Notes under the pieces: generated by a model
Databases searched by the model: none
What the model saw: only the letters and a program-made list of their open reading frames with translations
What the model was told of the DNA's origin: nothing
Assembly: GCF_047511655.1 (NCBI RefSeq)
Contig: NC_133400.1
Span: forward strand, 35,418,001-35,482,000
From: Castor canadensis
Lineage: Eukaryota; Chordata; Mammalia; Rodentia; Castoridae
Direction of reading: 5' to 3'
Length of the DNA: 64,000 nucleotides
Program-made: the position numbers and the translations under genes
In this document: positions 31,404 through 44,153 of the stretch, piece by piece
How positions within the stretch are numbered: position 1 is the stretch's first letter
How the letters are laid out: every line of letters starts with the position of its first letter

Positions 31404-33129
31404 TCGGTTTATTAATAAAAAAGATCACTGCCAAGAAAAGCACTCCATTGGTCTCTTTTCTGTCAACACACTCTCCCCCTTCTGTATGGAATGTTGGAAG
31501 CCAATTGGAAATCGGAAGGATGCCAGGTAGGCATAAAAGTAGAGTCAGGGAGTTAGCTCATAGTCTTAATGAAAGTGGAAAGTCCTATGTGGTGGCTGCT
31601 GGGATAGAACCCCGCAGAGTTTTCTTTTAGACCCACAGAGGAACCAAGACTCTGCTCTGTTGCTTGTGCTGGAAGCAATGCATAGCTCTGGGCTGTCTCC
31701 CACCCACAACACTCAGGCTGCTGAACTTTTCACCTCCTTTGGGTTTGGTAACAGTGAGACTGTTCTTTTGGTGTGGGCATCTTGGGCTGGCCCTCTAGTG
31801 TTGCTCCAGAGGACAGCAAGTCCCTAACTCATGCTACTGACCTCTGTTCTGTTCACTCTCCAGTTCAGGTGACAGCCACAGACACTAAGCAGTGTCTACA
31901 AAACTGACCCATCCTATTGCAGTATGTGTGGGGAATCTGGGGAGGGGGGTCAGGCATTTCTACTGAGGGGCTGAAAAATCTGCTCACCCCACTCGCCCCT
32001 GTAGGAGAGAATGATGTGACCATGAGTGAAGTGAGGAGCAAAAGGGAAGCCAAGGACAGTGTCAGGGGACATGCTGTTTGCATTGTGTCTTAAACTCAGA
32101 GCACCAGACCTTCAGTAAGGATGGCTTAATGCTGCCTCATCTCACAGAGGATTTGCGATAACATATAAAAACACATAAAACAGGATAAAGAAAATAGGTG
32201 AGGAAACCAAGGCAAAATAAATTAAGAGCAGAAAGATAAATTAAGATGATCACTGAATACTGGAGAGTAAGACCCAGAGGTGGGATTATTGTTGAGGCCC
32301 ACCTGTCATACAGCCTCTACAGTCATCTGTAGCCACTTGAAGGTGTGGGCCTGAGCCTCCTAGAAGTCAAAACCAGAAGAAAACATGATTTATTCCAGAA
32401 CTGTGAAACTGAGTGGTACATCCTCTAAGAGAGCACTTCCATGCCACATGGAGAAACTGTCCCTGACCAGGCCTAGGATCTCAGGAGGGCTCCCTGGCCA
32501 AAGAAGCACCAGGGAAGAGACCTCTCAAGAGAGGGTTTCTTGCACAGAGAAGTTTTCCTCTGGTGGGCCTGGCAGAGCACTGAGCATGAAGGCTGGGGAG
32601 AAGGGCATGTGTGCAGTCTGAGGAGTGGGTTGCTGAAAAGAATTCAAAATAATAATGATATTAATTGTCTGTGGAGCCTTGCAAGTCATCCCCAGAGCTG
32701 GTAGCTTGAGTGGAAAGTAAGGCTGGATCCTCTCTGCATTCCCTGGCAAGGGACTCAGTAGTCCTACCTGAGGCTATCCCAGGAGCCTGCAGACACCATG
32801 TCAGCTGGACAGTGTCATCTGGGGTTTGGCAGGGCCTGAAGGATCCGCCTCCAATATGGCTCATTCACAGAGCAGGCAAGTCAATGTTGGCTGTGAGTAG
32901 GAAGCCTAGGACTTTCTCTTGTGAACCTCACTACAGGTGGCAGGAATGTCCTCATGGTGAGAGAGTAAAGTGTCATGATGTCTGTATGACCCAAACTGGA
33001 AGGTCACTCTGCCGTTAGTACCCAGATCATCCCTACTCAGTGTGGGAGAGTGTGAACACCAGCAGACCATAGAGGGTCACCCGGGAGGCAAGCAGACAGC
33101 AACGATGTTAACAAAATAAATATAAAAAT
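31400..33129. other. Unique sequence, no gene recognised
   Basis: The longest frame is 102 codons (32710-33018) with no domain. There is an A-rich stretch at 32155-32250. Nothing more can be supported. Confidence 0.5.
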
Positions 33130-33360
33130 CACAGCTACCACTAGCATGCTCCAGGAGCCTACACACTGGGCTGGCTCTTTTCCTCCTGTCATCCTCATTG
33201 ATTCTTCTCTACAGCATACACTATGGACACTGTCACCAGCCCAACAATGCAGACGAGGAAACAGGTTCTTGGGAGTGGTGTCAGAAGCTCAGGATCACAG
33301 AAGACTAGCAGTGGAGTCTGGATTTGAACTGATCCCAGCAATAGCCCAGAGCCCATTTTC
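33130..33360 (-). mobile_element. MIR SINE, antisense
   Basis: 'caatgcagacgaggaaacaggttcttggg' and 'cacagaagactagcagtggagtctggatttgaac' are antisense MIR phrases. Confidence 0.7.
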
Positions 33361-33786
33361 CTGACTACAGCCTTTCCTCCCACTCCAGAGGCCCAAATTC
33401 TGGTAGCCCTCTTTATTCCTAAAGCTAAGCCAGAGGCCTGGGGGCTGGCTGGAGGGGACAGAGGTTCTGCACATTGGAGGACTTACTCCCCTCCTGAGGA
33501 AGTCCTAGGGCTTCACTTCTTCCTGACTTAGGGGCTGACTGGATGAAGGGCATGTCTGGCATTTTCAGTTACTTCTCACACATCATTGTCACACAGCAGA
33601 GAAATGAACTTCTTTCGTGTTTGTCCAGCTACCAGCAAACAGCAGTAGCTGGTGGATTAGGCGTGTGGTTTCCATAAGCCTGGGACCTCACCTTTCCCTC
33701 AGGTAGATGTCCGCCACAGCTCAAAGGCTAAGCAGAATCACAGGAAGACCTGCGCTCTGGACTGAGGATCTCCCAAGAGGGCCATG
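33361..33786. other. Unique sequence
   Basis: Nothing is recognised. Coding potential looks poor. Confidence 0.5.
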
Positions 33787-34134
33787 TGTTCATCAGTTTC
33801 ATGTTACTATAGCAAAACACCTGAGACAAGTAACTTAGGGAAAGAAAACGTTTATTGTGACTTTCATTTTTGGAGGTTCTAGCCCATGATTGGTTGGTCC
33901 CATTGTTCTGGGCCTATGGGAAAGAAGCACGTCACAGTGGGAGCAGGTGATAGAGTAAAACCATTCACCTTATAGCCTGGGGAAAAAAGAGATAAAAGAG
34001 GGCTTCCTCCAATGACCCGAGCATGTCCCAATAGGCTGCCCCTCAAAGGTTCACCACTTCCCAAGAGCACCAGCATGGTGCTTTTACACATGGGCCTTTT
34101 TGGGGGGGACATTTGAGATCCAAACTATAGCAGG
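33787..34134 (-). mobile_element. MaLR-type LTR, antisense
   Basis: The plus strand starts 'gtgttcatcagtttcatgttactatagcaaaacacctgag' and ends 'ggggacatttgagatccaaactatagca', the antisense MaLR ends. It is nearly full length. Confidence 0.75.
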
Positions 34135-34402
34135 CCACATGGGGTCCATATTGGCCATTAAACTTTAAATGTCCTCAACACCCCATCCTCCTCCCCACCT
34201 CTCAGTCCAAACCTGCCCCTGGTCTTTTTGGAAGCTTACTGTACCCACCCCATGTTCCTGCTTCCTCGGGGTGTGGTGTGGTATATCATTCCCCACTCTG
34301 GGCAGCTGGTATCCCCTGTTCCTCTACTTGGAAGGAATGGTGCCCTCTTTAGCATTACTGCCACTTTGTGCTGTGTGTTGGGTGTTGTGTTTGCCCTCCT
34401 TT

Positions 34403-34955
34403 CTTTTTTTTTCTGTATTCATTTATTTATATGTGCATACATTGTTTTGGGTCATTTCTCCCCTGCACCCCTGTCCCCCCACCCCGTCCCGCCCTCACTT
34501 CCAGGCAGAACCTGTTCTGCCCTTTTCTCCAATTTTGTTGGAGAGATGACATAAGCAATAATAAGAAAGACATAGCGTTTTTGCTAGTTCAGATAAGGAT
34601 AGTTATACAGAGAGATTCCTAGCATTGCTTCCATGTACAAGTGTATTACAACTCGAACTGATTCATCTCTGCCGGACCTCTTCACTATTTCCCGGCCACC
34701 TTCCCATAGTAACCTCTGTTGTTTTAAGGTTACTACTATATTAGCTCCTCTACAGTGGGCACATCAAACACTTTCAAGTTTTGGGTTTCCTACCTTCTCC
34801 TACCTCCTGCAGGTATTCTCCCCTTAGTGTGTGACCCATGTCCAATAATATTAATGCATTTGTTTTAGGTCTGAAGTCTGCATATGAGGGAGAACATAAC
34901 GATTTTTGGCCTTCTGAGCCTGGCTAACTTCACTTAAGATGATGTTCTCCAGGTG
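34403..34955 (-). mobile_element. 5'-truncated L1 3' end, antisense
   Basis: The plus strand begins with poly-T, then 'tatgtgcatacattgttttgggtcatttctcccctgc', 'gataaggatagttatacagagag' and 'catatgagggagaacataacgatttttgg', ending 'gatgatgttctccagg'. It is homologous to the 3' part of the L1 at 60688-62207 but older and shorter. Confidence 0.88.
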
Positions 34956-35269
34956 CTTTCTGTCCAGGGCTATATTTATTTGTTGGCTTTCTTTTTAAAA
35001 AAGAAAATACAAGATGCTTTTGCTCATCTCTTGGGAAGTTATACAACACCCCTCACCTTCTTATTGTGTTGCCAGGCATGTTTCTTGCCTCATCTACCCA
35101 ACGATCTGCGAAGGTGAGAACGTTAGCGTATCCATGTGGGAGTGTGTGGACACCACTCCAAGATGGCGGCCAATAGCCTGAGCTATGGCAGACCAGGCAC
35201 AGCATGGTCTGGTTGGCCCACCCACCCTCCCCTTCCATCACTCTCCCTTTCACTCACTAAGCTTCAGCC
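34956..35269. other. Unique sequence
   Basis: No gene or repeat is recognised. A short CpG-bearing stretch lies at 35110-35165. Confidence 0.45.
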
Positions 35270-35655
35270 ACAGCCTCCATTTTGGCCCTCAGATGTGCCC
35301 AGTTGACATGTGAACAGGGCCTTTGCACCTGCCACTCCCTCTGCTAGAACCACTTCCCTGTGTCTCATCAGGTGACCCCTTCCTGCCACTAGGACTCAGC
35401 TTATCCTCCCCCAGTGTCCCCATCTTGCTCATACCCCACAGGGCCACTCTGTTGCAATGCCTTGTACTTTCGTAGCTGACTTAATCAAGTTCAGAAACCA
35501 CCCTTTGGAAAATTAGTTTCACTGCACTGTCTTTGCCCTCCAGTAGGACAAAGCTCCATATGAACTGGGATTTTGCTCATCTTGGTGGTTGCTTTTGCCT
35601 TAAAAGTGCTGGGCCATAGGAAAATGCTCTTACTTCATTTGTTGAGTGAATAGTG
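35270..35655 (+). mobile_element. L2 LINE fragment
   Basis: 'gggcctttgcacctgccactccctctgctagaac', 'gactcagcttatcctccccc' and the end 'catttgttgagtgaata' are diagnostic L2 3' phrases. Confidence 0.8.
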
Positions 35656-36554
35656 GTGGGCGAGGAGTCACACACCAATGTTCAACTGTGGATGTCTGTC
35701 TTTCCCATTTGGGGAGTCTGGACTCTCTCACCTGGTGTCTTGCCTGTCGTGTGGAATGCATAGTGCATGAAATGAATTAAAAAGCCGTCTGTTCCCTGAA
35801 TGATTTGCCTTTTCAGGGACAGCCTATCCAGTTTCTCCACCTGCCCAGTGTCTTGAAGAGAAGCATTGGTTAGAGATGCTTGTTGAACTGAATAGAACTT
35901 TCAAAACAGTTGTGTGGAGAACTTTGATAACTGAGGAAGAAGGGTCTGTCTGGTCCCTTCAATGGGCCCTGCTGGAGAAGCTGGCACCCGGAGTTTTCAT
36001 TCTCAGCTGTGAGTCTGGGATCATGAGAAGACAAAGGTCGCATCTCGCACAGCAGACGTGTTGATAGGAAACGGGGAGGATCTGCCAATGACGTTGAGCG
36101 TCAGAAGAGCGGCACAACATCCTTTTGACGCTTGAAAATTGCAATTTGAAAGGCTCCTTCTCACCTGTCAGCATTGCAGGCCTCCCCTGCGTAGTGGATT
36201 CCAGGCTTGTTCTCCGAGGCTGGATTTCCCACGGCCTCAAGAGGAGCCAAAATGTATTGCTATGGCCCCTCTTCCCTCCCCTACTGTGGGCACATACCTC
36301 AAGCATCAGTGTTTTATTAGGACCCTTCCCTGTTACAAGTGACTCAGAAAAGTGACTGTGTCACCTCAAGCACTGAAAAGATGGGCAGAAGTTGCTTCAG
36401 GTGCAGCTGGATCCAGGGGCTCTGTCTTTGCTTAGTTTGTTCTTCCTGCGGGCTCTCTCCATGTAGTGTTTGTTGGGGACAGGGAGCCTTGGAAGTCTCA
36501 GATTCATTAATTTAATTTAATTGTGTAAACATCCTACTCACTCTGTTCCAACCC
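35656..36554. other. Unique sequence, no gene recognised
   Basis: Short frames only. The stretch 36060-36200 has more CpG than its neighbours. No repeat is recognised apart from a weak 'caggtgcagctggatccaggggctc' phrase at about 36398-36422, which recurs in other mammalian repeats. Confidence 0.45.
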
Positions 36555-36955
36555 TCTTTTTTTTTTTTGTCTGTTTCTTAAATAAAACAGGCACATTCCT
36601 GCCTTACGACATTTGTACTGGTATTGTAGTCCCTAGAAACACCTTCCCTCCCTACTGCACCTCTCACTCCCTGACCTCCTGCCAGGCTTTGCTCACATTG
36701 ATCTCAGTGAGGCTGACTTTGTCCACCCTACTTAAAAGTACACGCTGTCTCTTCCACACACCTGGCCCTTCTCTTGCTCATTTCCTCTCATGGCAATGAT
36801 CTCTAACGTACTCTATCTGTTACCAGATTGCTATCTCTATTTCTCTAGAACTGACATGAGTGTCTGTTTTGTTCACCTGTGCATCTCAAGAACCTAGCAG
36901 ATCCCTGTTACATAGCAGTAGCTAGTTTGGTGGATGAATGAATGAAGCAGAAAGA
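36555..36955 (+). mobile_element. L2 LINE 3' end
   Basis: 'ctgacctcctgccaggctttgctcaca', 'gtgtctgttttgttcacctgtgcatctcaagaacctagca' and 'gtggatgaatgaatga' mark an L2 3' end. Confidence 0.72.
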
Positions 36956-37180
36956 GAAATTAATTTAACATTCAGGTTTTGGAAATACTTCAGTGAACAG
37001 ATCTAAAAACCTCTGAGCTTTTGGACCTGACTTTCTGGTGGGGAAGGTAGATAATCAGTGAGATTTGAAAATCAGTACTAAATATCTGAGTTTCATGTGG
37101 CAATTCGTGCTGGGCAGGTAAGCACGGTGATGACACAGTCAAGATCAGACCCAGTCTCTGCCCTATGCCAACAGTCTAAG

Positions 37181-37560
37181 AAGGATGGAGACAATTCTTC
37201 CTTCTGTTGTTCTAATTTTATTCTTGGAAGCAGAAGAAGACAAATACACTGCTAATGGTGGCAATAAAACTTCCCCCAGATTTGTTTACAAGTTGTGTTT
37301 GCTCGGGAGTGGGCAGCTCCTGCCAATCCACAATTCCTCTGACATTGCCCATTCACATGATTTAAATGAAGAAATACGCAGATTGTCTGGGAGCTGCTGG
37401 TGTCTGGAAGGTCCCTTGGGGCCAGCTGCTGCATGGAAAGGCAACAACCCAAACCAGTAAGTGGGTATTGACTTGCACTGGCATTAGTTTTTTTTATGGA
37501 TGCAAGTATGTTATCAAAATTCACCTGGGTGGAACATCCATCTTCATATTGACTTAAAAT
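37181..37560. promoter_or_regulatory. Candidate conserved non-coding element
   Basis: Unique AT-rich sequence with a forkhead-type TTGTTTACAAG (37282-37292) and 'cacatgatttaaatgaag'. Two short frames in it (37185-37460 +, 37252-37611 -) have no domain. Regulatory function is inference only. Confidence 0.3.
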
Positions 37561-38985
37561 GGAAGCTATTACAGGGTGGGCATTTGGTCTGTATAGTGTA
37601 AGCCTCTGCATGTAGCTGCAGATGCATAATCAATATTTCATCATCAAATTATGATCTGGCTTTCGATGCTTTGCAAAAAGAATCTGGAGATGAGTAATGA
37701 AGTACAATAATAATGTTGAAATGCAAAGATTTTTTTGCCATTGCAAAAAAGAGGTGGAACTCCCCTTGGCCACCCTGCATAGGCAGAAGGAAAAGACCGC
37801 TCTGGCTACAGGAAGCACATGGTGGAAGTGTGTAAGGTTCAGGAGCTGGCCAGCTTTTGCTGCTGACTCGATCGTGAACTGTATTAAAGGACATGTGTTC
37901 TGTGGGCCACATCGCTGTGCCCCACCCAGGTTCTGGTCATTCTCTCTCATTACCTCTGTGTACACTTCTGCTAGCTTATGGAACTTGAGCCTCCAGTGGG
38001 CAGTCAGCGCTACCCTTGGGAAAGTGCCTGGCATATATGTCCCCTGGGGGCAGCACTAGCCCAGAATCTGGGGCATAGGAGGATCAGGACAGTCCAGATC
38101 CCTTGATCTTCTACTTGGGTCCTTCCACCCATATCCTTGTCCTCAGTCTGCTACCCTTTTTGTCCCCCTATGGGAACATCCCCTTCATATAATATGTGCA
38201 CATGAAGCCTTATCTCTTGGTCTGCTACCAGGAAGTCTGGTTTAAGACTTTCCACTTGTTCCGCAGAGATGGACTGGATATCCACAGTGTGTCAGGTTGT
38301 GTGGTAGGAGCTGGGGATGGATCAGTGAGGGATGGAGACATGTTCCCTGTCTCTAATTTTGGTGGTTTGGCTATAAAATCAGACAAATTAAACCATCAAT
38401 TGTCTCATGTTGATAGGAAGTTGGAGAGCCCCAGGGACAGCGTGGCTGGCAGCTTGGTGACCTGCTCCACTTCTTTTTCACACTCGGCTCACGCTGGGGG
38501 TCTGTCAGCTTCATCTTCTTCTGGGAGCAGGTGGCCACAGAAACTTGGGCCCCACAAATGAACATGACAACAGATGAGGAAGGAGAGACCAGGACTTCTT
38601 ATGGATTTCTCTTCAGAGCAAGGACATGGCTCCGAGAAATCCCCAACCCCCTAGTGGAATTGTCTTTGCCTCATTAGCATGGAATGGACCCCCATTGCAT
38701 CTTTCTGATTCCCCATGCCCTCCTGGCCAGGGATGGAATTACCTGTGAGTCAGTCAGGCACACCCTAAGGTGGGAGTGGTTTCTCCCACAGCTCTGGGGG
38801 TGACTGAGGGGTGGACATCTGAGTACCATTGGGACTCACTAGGAAGGGAGAGGGGAGGTTGCTGGGGGTAGGAACTTTGTCTCCTGCTTCTCTGTCACAC
38901 TGCTCCCTCCATCTCCTTCTTGGTGTCCCCTCTGATACAGCCACACATTCGTTCACCTGTTGACTTGATTTGGCCTGCCTCCCTC
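37561..38985. other. Mostly unique sequence
   Basis: 37630-37760 is AT-rich with POU-like ATGCAAAG and TTTGCAAAAAG motifs. A weak L2-like phrase lies at 38275-38370. Overlapping frames at 37630-38059 show no domain. Confidence 0.45.
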
Positions 38986-39115
38986 AAGAAGCAACTTCCC
39001 AAGGGCAGCAGCCTATCTGTTTTGCTCAGTGTTACCTCTGTGATTAGCACAATGCCACATGGTTAATTGCATCAAGAAATATTTGATGAAGAAATGATCT
39101 TTGAGAAGACGATGA
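38986..39115 (+). mobile_element. L2 LINE 3' end fragment
   Basis: 'cccaagggcagcagcctatctgttttgctcagtgttacc' then 'caatgccacatggttaattgcatcaagaaatatttgatgaag' is a degraded L2 end. Confidence 0.6.
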
Positions 39116-39254
39116 CTGAATGAATGTGTGAACTTGTGTAGTGTGGGGCAGATGTGATGAGAGGGCTAGGGTGGGATGGTGTCCCGTGAGGATGGCAGGG
39201 GCCAAGCCTCCTCCTTATCCAAGGCAGCAAGGGCAGCAGCTTGGGGTGAGAAAG

Positions 39255-39375
39255 ACCTCGGCTCATGTCTTGTCTCTGACATAAGCAACTGTGACATGGG
39301 GTACTCCTCCTCTGAGTCTGACTGCTTTCTCAAGTGATATCGTGAGGACTAAATCTGCAAGCACTTTGTTGAGCA
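39255..39375 (+). mobile_element. MIR SINE fragment
   Basis: 'cctcctctgagtctgactgctttctcaagtgatatcgtgaggactaaatc' fits MIR 3' sequence. Confidence 0.5.
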
Positions 39376-39800
39376 CCTACTATGTGAAAATGCTGGGATG
39401 CACTGAGGAAAAGGGCAGGGTGATAGGAGAACATTTGTGGGGATACAACCACTGGGCCTGGTCCTAGAGGTGAGTTTAAGGAGTGCAGCGGCCTGAATGG
39501 ACACCTGGGTGGAAGCGAGGCACAGAGCATCTCAAGAGGAGAAGCAAGCAGACTTGGAGACCCTGGGCAGGAGCAGGCAGGGCTTATCTGAGGAAACCCT
39601 GGCTGGTGTGGTCTGAACTTGGGGTGGAGTAGGGACAGGCCTGAGAGGAAGAGTGAGATCAATGGAGGGCAGATCAAGGACAGGGCAAAGGCTGCATCAC
39701 AGTTTGGGGTTCATGGTACAAGGTGAAGAGCCTGCACTTTATTCCAAGGTACTAAACACTGCTGAAGGGAATGGGTCTGAAAGGACTGGATGGAGGGGCA
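39376..39800 (+). mobile_element. Ancient mammalian repeat, possibly L2-derived
   Basis: 'gagcacctactatgtgaaaatgctgggatgcactgagg' and later 'gagcctgcactttattcc' belong to the same old repeat class seen near 1975 and 45105. The family is uncertain. Confidence 0.35.
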
Positions 39801-40379
39801 GCCTTGTGAGATGTAGCTATGGAATGGAGGAGAGGCTAAACTGTGTGCAGACAGAGGAGGGGTTGTTGCATTTTCCAGGAATGGTGGAGGTGGCTTGGAG
39901 TGGGTCAGTGACAGCGTGAAGGAAAGATGTGGGTGATGTGGGAGACCCTCGGGAGGCAGGTCTGGTGACCGAGGGGAATCAGGGATTCTGCCCTTGCTGG
40001 GCTTCAAGGACACCTGTGTTTACCTGCTTACTGAGCAGAATAAACCAGTTCTCCCCATCAAGGAGAATAAATCCAGGGGTTTGCAGAGAGAAGCCTTCTT
40101 CCCTCTGGGCCCAAGGAATGAGGGGGAATCAAGCATAATGCAGTTAAGACATACCATGTAATCAATCACACTCACTTCAATTAAATGCAATGTTCAAGTG
40201 TGCTGCCTAGCAGCTTTCCACCAATGTGGAACCCTAGCAGACCTCAACAATCTCCATGTGAAGCTGCAAAAGGGATTCCCATGAATTTTGGTGGGATGGA
40301 AATTTTGGGGGAAATAAGGGAAGTGTTTAGTGCCTAAGTTCTAGAACAGCTAATATTCTGGTCAAAATGGGCTATAATA
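39801..40379. other. Unique sequence
   Basis: No gene or repeat is recognised. Confidence 0.5.
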
Positions 40380-40605
40380 TCACAGCAAGTGTTGGACTCT
40401 GGAATTGGAAGGCCTGCCTTTGAATCCCGACAATGCTTTTCACCAGCTGTGTGACCTTGGTGGGTCATTTACCTTCTCTGATTCCTATATTCCTCATCTA
40501 TAAAAGGTGGTAATAGTTGCTTTGAAAGGCTACTGTGGGATTAAATGAAATAATGTTGGTGAAAGTGCTTTATCAGATACAAAACACTACTAAATCCTAG
40601 GGATT
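40380..40605 (+). mobile_element. MIR SINE, long copy
   Basis: 'gtgttggactctggaattggaaggcctgcctttgaatccc', 'agctgtgtgaccttggtgggtcatttaccttctctg' and 'cctcatctataaaaggtggtaatag' form an almost full-length MIR. Confidence 0.88.
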
Positions 40606-42969
40606 ATCAAGAAAGTTCTTTTAAAGCAAAAATAGCTATTTGGGTGAATTATTGAGTTAATGTTAGTTTTAGGGTGTTAGGTAAGAGAATGTCTTTATCG
40701 TTAGAAGATGCTTGCTTAAATATTTAGGAGTAAAATGTCAAAATGTTTAAAATGTTTAAATGGTTCAGAAAAAACCCAAACTGTATAGTGTACTGAACTA
40801 TCTATCTTTATGTTTATCTATTTAGATCTGCAAAATAAAGCTGAAAGACATTCGTGTTTATTTAACTTTTCAGACTTGAAAACTTGCACAATTATAAGAC
40901 TGGGATGGCCAATTCCAGGCAGACTCTAAATATGCAAGGTAAAATAACACTTCAGAAACCAACAAAAAGCAATATCCTCATAATGGTGGGGAATGGTATG
41001 GCCTTCAGTAGGGAAGAAATATCCCAACTTCTCTCCCTGCCCCTCCCCTTTCCTCCTGTAGTTTCAAAGTTCAAGGGCAAAGTCAGTGATGAATTCTGTG
41101 CAAGGAAGCAGGGCAGGGAAGGGCAGAGAATGGGTCTGAAGGGCAGTGTATAATCACAGCACCCTCTTTTTGTAGGGAATGGCAAACAGAAGCTAATGCA
41201 CAACAACTTCCATCATTGGACGCCAAAATCAAGAAATAGGAAGGTGATGAATGGTGGTCCAGCCTCCTCCTGCCAAGGGAAGTCTGGCTGGTCCTGGAAG
41301 CATCTTCCTCATTGATTGGAGAACCACGCATGAGAAGAAGACTATCTTTCCTTCTGTGACTTTGGACATGACTGCGTGAGGAAATGACACCAGGGGTGCT
41401 GCAGCATCTTGCCACTGTGACCGAGGGAAGGTGCAGGGGAGGGGCGCAGCCCTCCAAGGGTCCTGATGTTGTTCAGGATGGCCACTGTGGAGCACCTGTG
41501 ACGGGGCTTCAATTATTGAGGAAAGTCTCCCTTTCCAAAGACACCGCGCACCCACCCCCCCTTTTAAGGGAAAGTTTTATTTTTCATCACTGATTTCACA
41601 GCAAATCTCAAAAACCCAAATTTATATCAAATAATTTAAATAGAAGTGGAATACAAAATGCCCACATTCTCATACTTACACATACATAAGTATATACATA
41701 TATGTTTCCTTTACAAAGCTTCCAAGGTTGCATTACCAGCATGCAAACCTCTTCTTCCATTGAAATGCCTGATGCTGACAAGGAATATCAAAAATACTTA
41801 AGAAACATATTTCAGAAAACTGGACTCTCTTCTCTTCTTGGCTCTTAGAGAATTTTCCTGCCAAACTTCTACCAATGATCATTTAAAAAAATTTACACCT
41901 ACATTCAAAACATACTAATGAAATGGCCTGCCAAAAACCCCCTATGCATGGCTGTCTCATCTCTGGCCACCACCAGCATCTCCACTGGTGCACAGACCAA
42001 TGTCGAAGTGGCCTCCTTGTCTCACTTCCCTTAGTCACACCCTCCTCACCTTCTAGATTTCTACTCTGGTGTTGACAAGCAACAAAAACCAGTGGAACCA
42101 AGGAGATGGAGTCAAGCTCATCAGAGGAGGGTGATGTAGAAATGCAAAGAAACACAGGTGCCAAGATAATGGGTTTGGAGCTAACACCATCTGTGTCCTG
42201 TCAGATCCCTGGCTGCCTTTGATCACCTCTGTGGATCCGCCTCCCAGTTTCTGTCTATGGCACTGCACTGGTCAACAGCTCCTCCCCACCACCTTTAGGG
42301 GTTGCCCTTGGGTCTGGAGCCAAAGTTGCCAATGACTAACCCACGTGGAGAACAAACACCTTGCTGCAGCTTCTTTGTTTTAGGCTGGACAAACCATGTG
42401 GTATAATTTCTGCTCCAAAGCCCTTCATGGGTCAGGCTATCCGAGGTTTCTCCATCAACCTCTGGCCTGGCTTCTTTCCTTCCCTATTGTCTCCCGACTC
42501 CCTTGTGGATCTGTCCCAAGAATTCTGTAGGAGAGAGGTGTGAAATCACATGGGGGAAGCAGAAATCTCCATAGGTCTTTGAGCCCCTGCACAGGCTGAG
42601 AACTTCCCCACCACCCCTTGCATGTAGGGATGCTGAGGCCCACTTTGCCTTAGCTTCTGACTCTCTCACAGATTCACTTCATTTCTGTGCGGCTTCTCTC
42701 CCCACAATGTCACTCAGGTATGTTTGTGAAGGTGACCTGTGAATCCTCGGGCCACTGGGTCCTACTCAGTGCCTTTGCTGCAGGGTAAGAGATAGGAAGT
42801 CATCAGAGGGATGGGGCATTGACCAGACACAGACTTATTCATCTTTCCCCACTAAAGCTTCTTCCCTCAGAGTCCTTGACCTTCACTGACACCAGCACAT
42901 ACCGAGACCTGGAGCTTGCTGGGGTGTGCCACCAATGTGACTTCACTTATTACCCATTTCAGCTACTCG
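40606..42969. other. Unique sequence, no gene recognised
   Basis: The first 250 bp are AT-rich. Frames at 40884-41593 overlap on both strands and have no domain. There is a C/T-run near 41553-41565. No repeat is recognised. Confidence 0.5.
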
Positions 42970-43125
42970 TCAAGAACTGCTGCATGTGACAGTCACCTGG
43001 GAGCTCTTCCAAAAGTCCTCCTCTGCCCATGTCCCCCGCCCCCCACTTCCTGCCAGGAATCTCAGCACAGGACTCAGGCAGGGCATTTTCCAAGCTCCTG
43101 GTGACTCCAGTGTGGGCAAGGCTGA
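42970..43125. mobile_element. MER5-like hAT DNA transposon scrap
   Basis: 'catgtgacagtcacctgggagctcttcc' and 'ccaagctcctggtgactccag' resemble the internal parts of MER5/Charlie-type elements. It is diverged and the orientation is unclear. Confidence 0.35.
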
Positions 43126-44061
43126 GGTGGGCTTCACAGGAAAGGGTGTCTTCCTGGGCCTGAGCTGGTTGGTTGACTCCACTCCCGATGAGGGGCTGCT
43201 ACACTCTTCCACTGCTCTCTCCGTCATCCCTGCCTTTGGGAAGACAATGCTCTTTTAAAAATTCAAGTATGTGATCTCCCTGAAATGCTGAATATTTCTG
43301 ATGATTGCTGTCAGCAATTTGTGACTGTGACATCTAAGGAAGAGGCCAGTAAGACGCAGAGCTGACTATGGTAGCTTCTCCTCCTGGTATCACAAACACT
43401 CATCTGAAGTCATCCTGTGGATGGAGAGGTCAGTCCCTTGGCCCAGAATGTTAAGATAAACAGGCTGAAGAATGAGGGCTATACCCTCTGTGTGTGGACT
43501 TTCTTAGAACATGCTAGCTTGCTTTTGTGAAAGGCTTCCTGAATTGCAAACATTGCTTTTTAAAGTATCATAGTTTAATCACTAGACCAAAGACAGGAAT
43601 GTTTTTCCAAGGCACACTCAGGTACCACGCTGAATAATCATGTAGCCTTTATAAAATCATTCTATCTTCCTGTTCTGTTGCAGGGGTCCGGTGGGGGAAG
43701 CAAAGCTTGTCATCAACTAAATAGCATAAACTTCAGCTAATTACCCAGACAAGGATGTTTTTCCTGCTGCCAATACTTTTAGGCCCCACTCTTAAAGACA
43801 CAGTCTAAGGGAGAGTTTTGGATCAACCTCACCATTGAACTTCAGGAAGTTCTGACCTGTTAAAATGACTTTTGAGTGGATGTTAATGCCTTCCCTTGGA
43901 TGGCTACCCTATGGATTCTCCTTTTTCTTTTCTCTAGTGTCTACTAACTAAGAAAGGCACTATGTTTCAATGAAAACTCTTTATTTAAGTATACAACATC
44001 CAATTCCTGGCTTATATAGAAAAATAAGATCACTCATTTGGTTCCATGTAGGGAAAACAAT
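43126..44061. other. Unique AT-rich sequence with a candidate conserved block
   Basis: 43500-43800 is unique and AT-rich with motifs such as GCTAATTACC and TTAATCACTAG. No frame or repeat explains it. Confidence 0.35.
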
Positions 44062-44153
44062 CATTTATTTATTGGTGGCACTGGGGTTTGATCTCAGGAC
44101 CTCATGATTGTTAGGCAGATGCTCTTATCACTTGAGCCACTCCACTAGCCCAA
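44062..44153 (-). mobile_element. ID-like SINE, antisense
   Basis: 'tttattggtggcactggggtttgatctcaggacctcatgattgttaggcagatgctcttatcacttgagccactccactagccc' is a full antisense ID unit. AAAACAATCATTTA and AAAATAATCATTTA flank it at 44054-44067 and 44151-44164, a probable target duplication. Confidence 0.9.

Noticed and set aside
34956..34985. Possible target duplication of the L1 at 34403-34955 (CTTTCT on both sides)
   Set aside because: Six bases in T-rich sequence are too short to be convincing.
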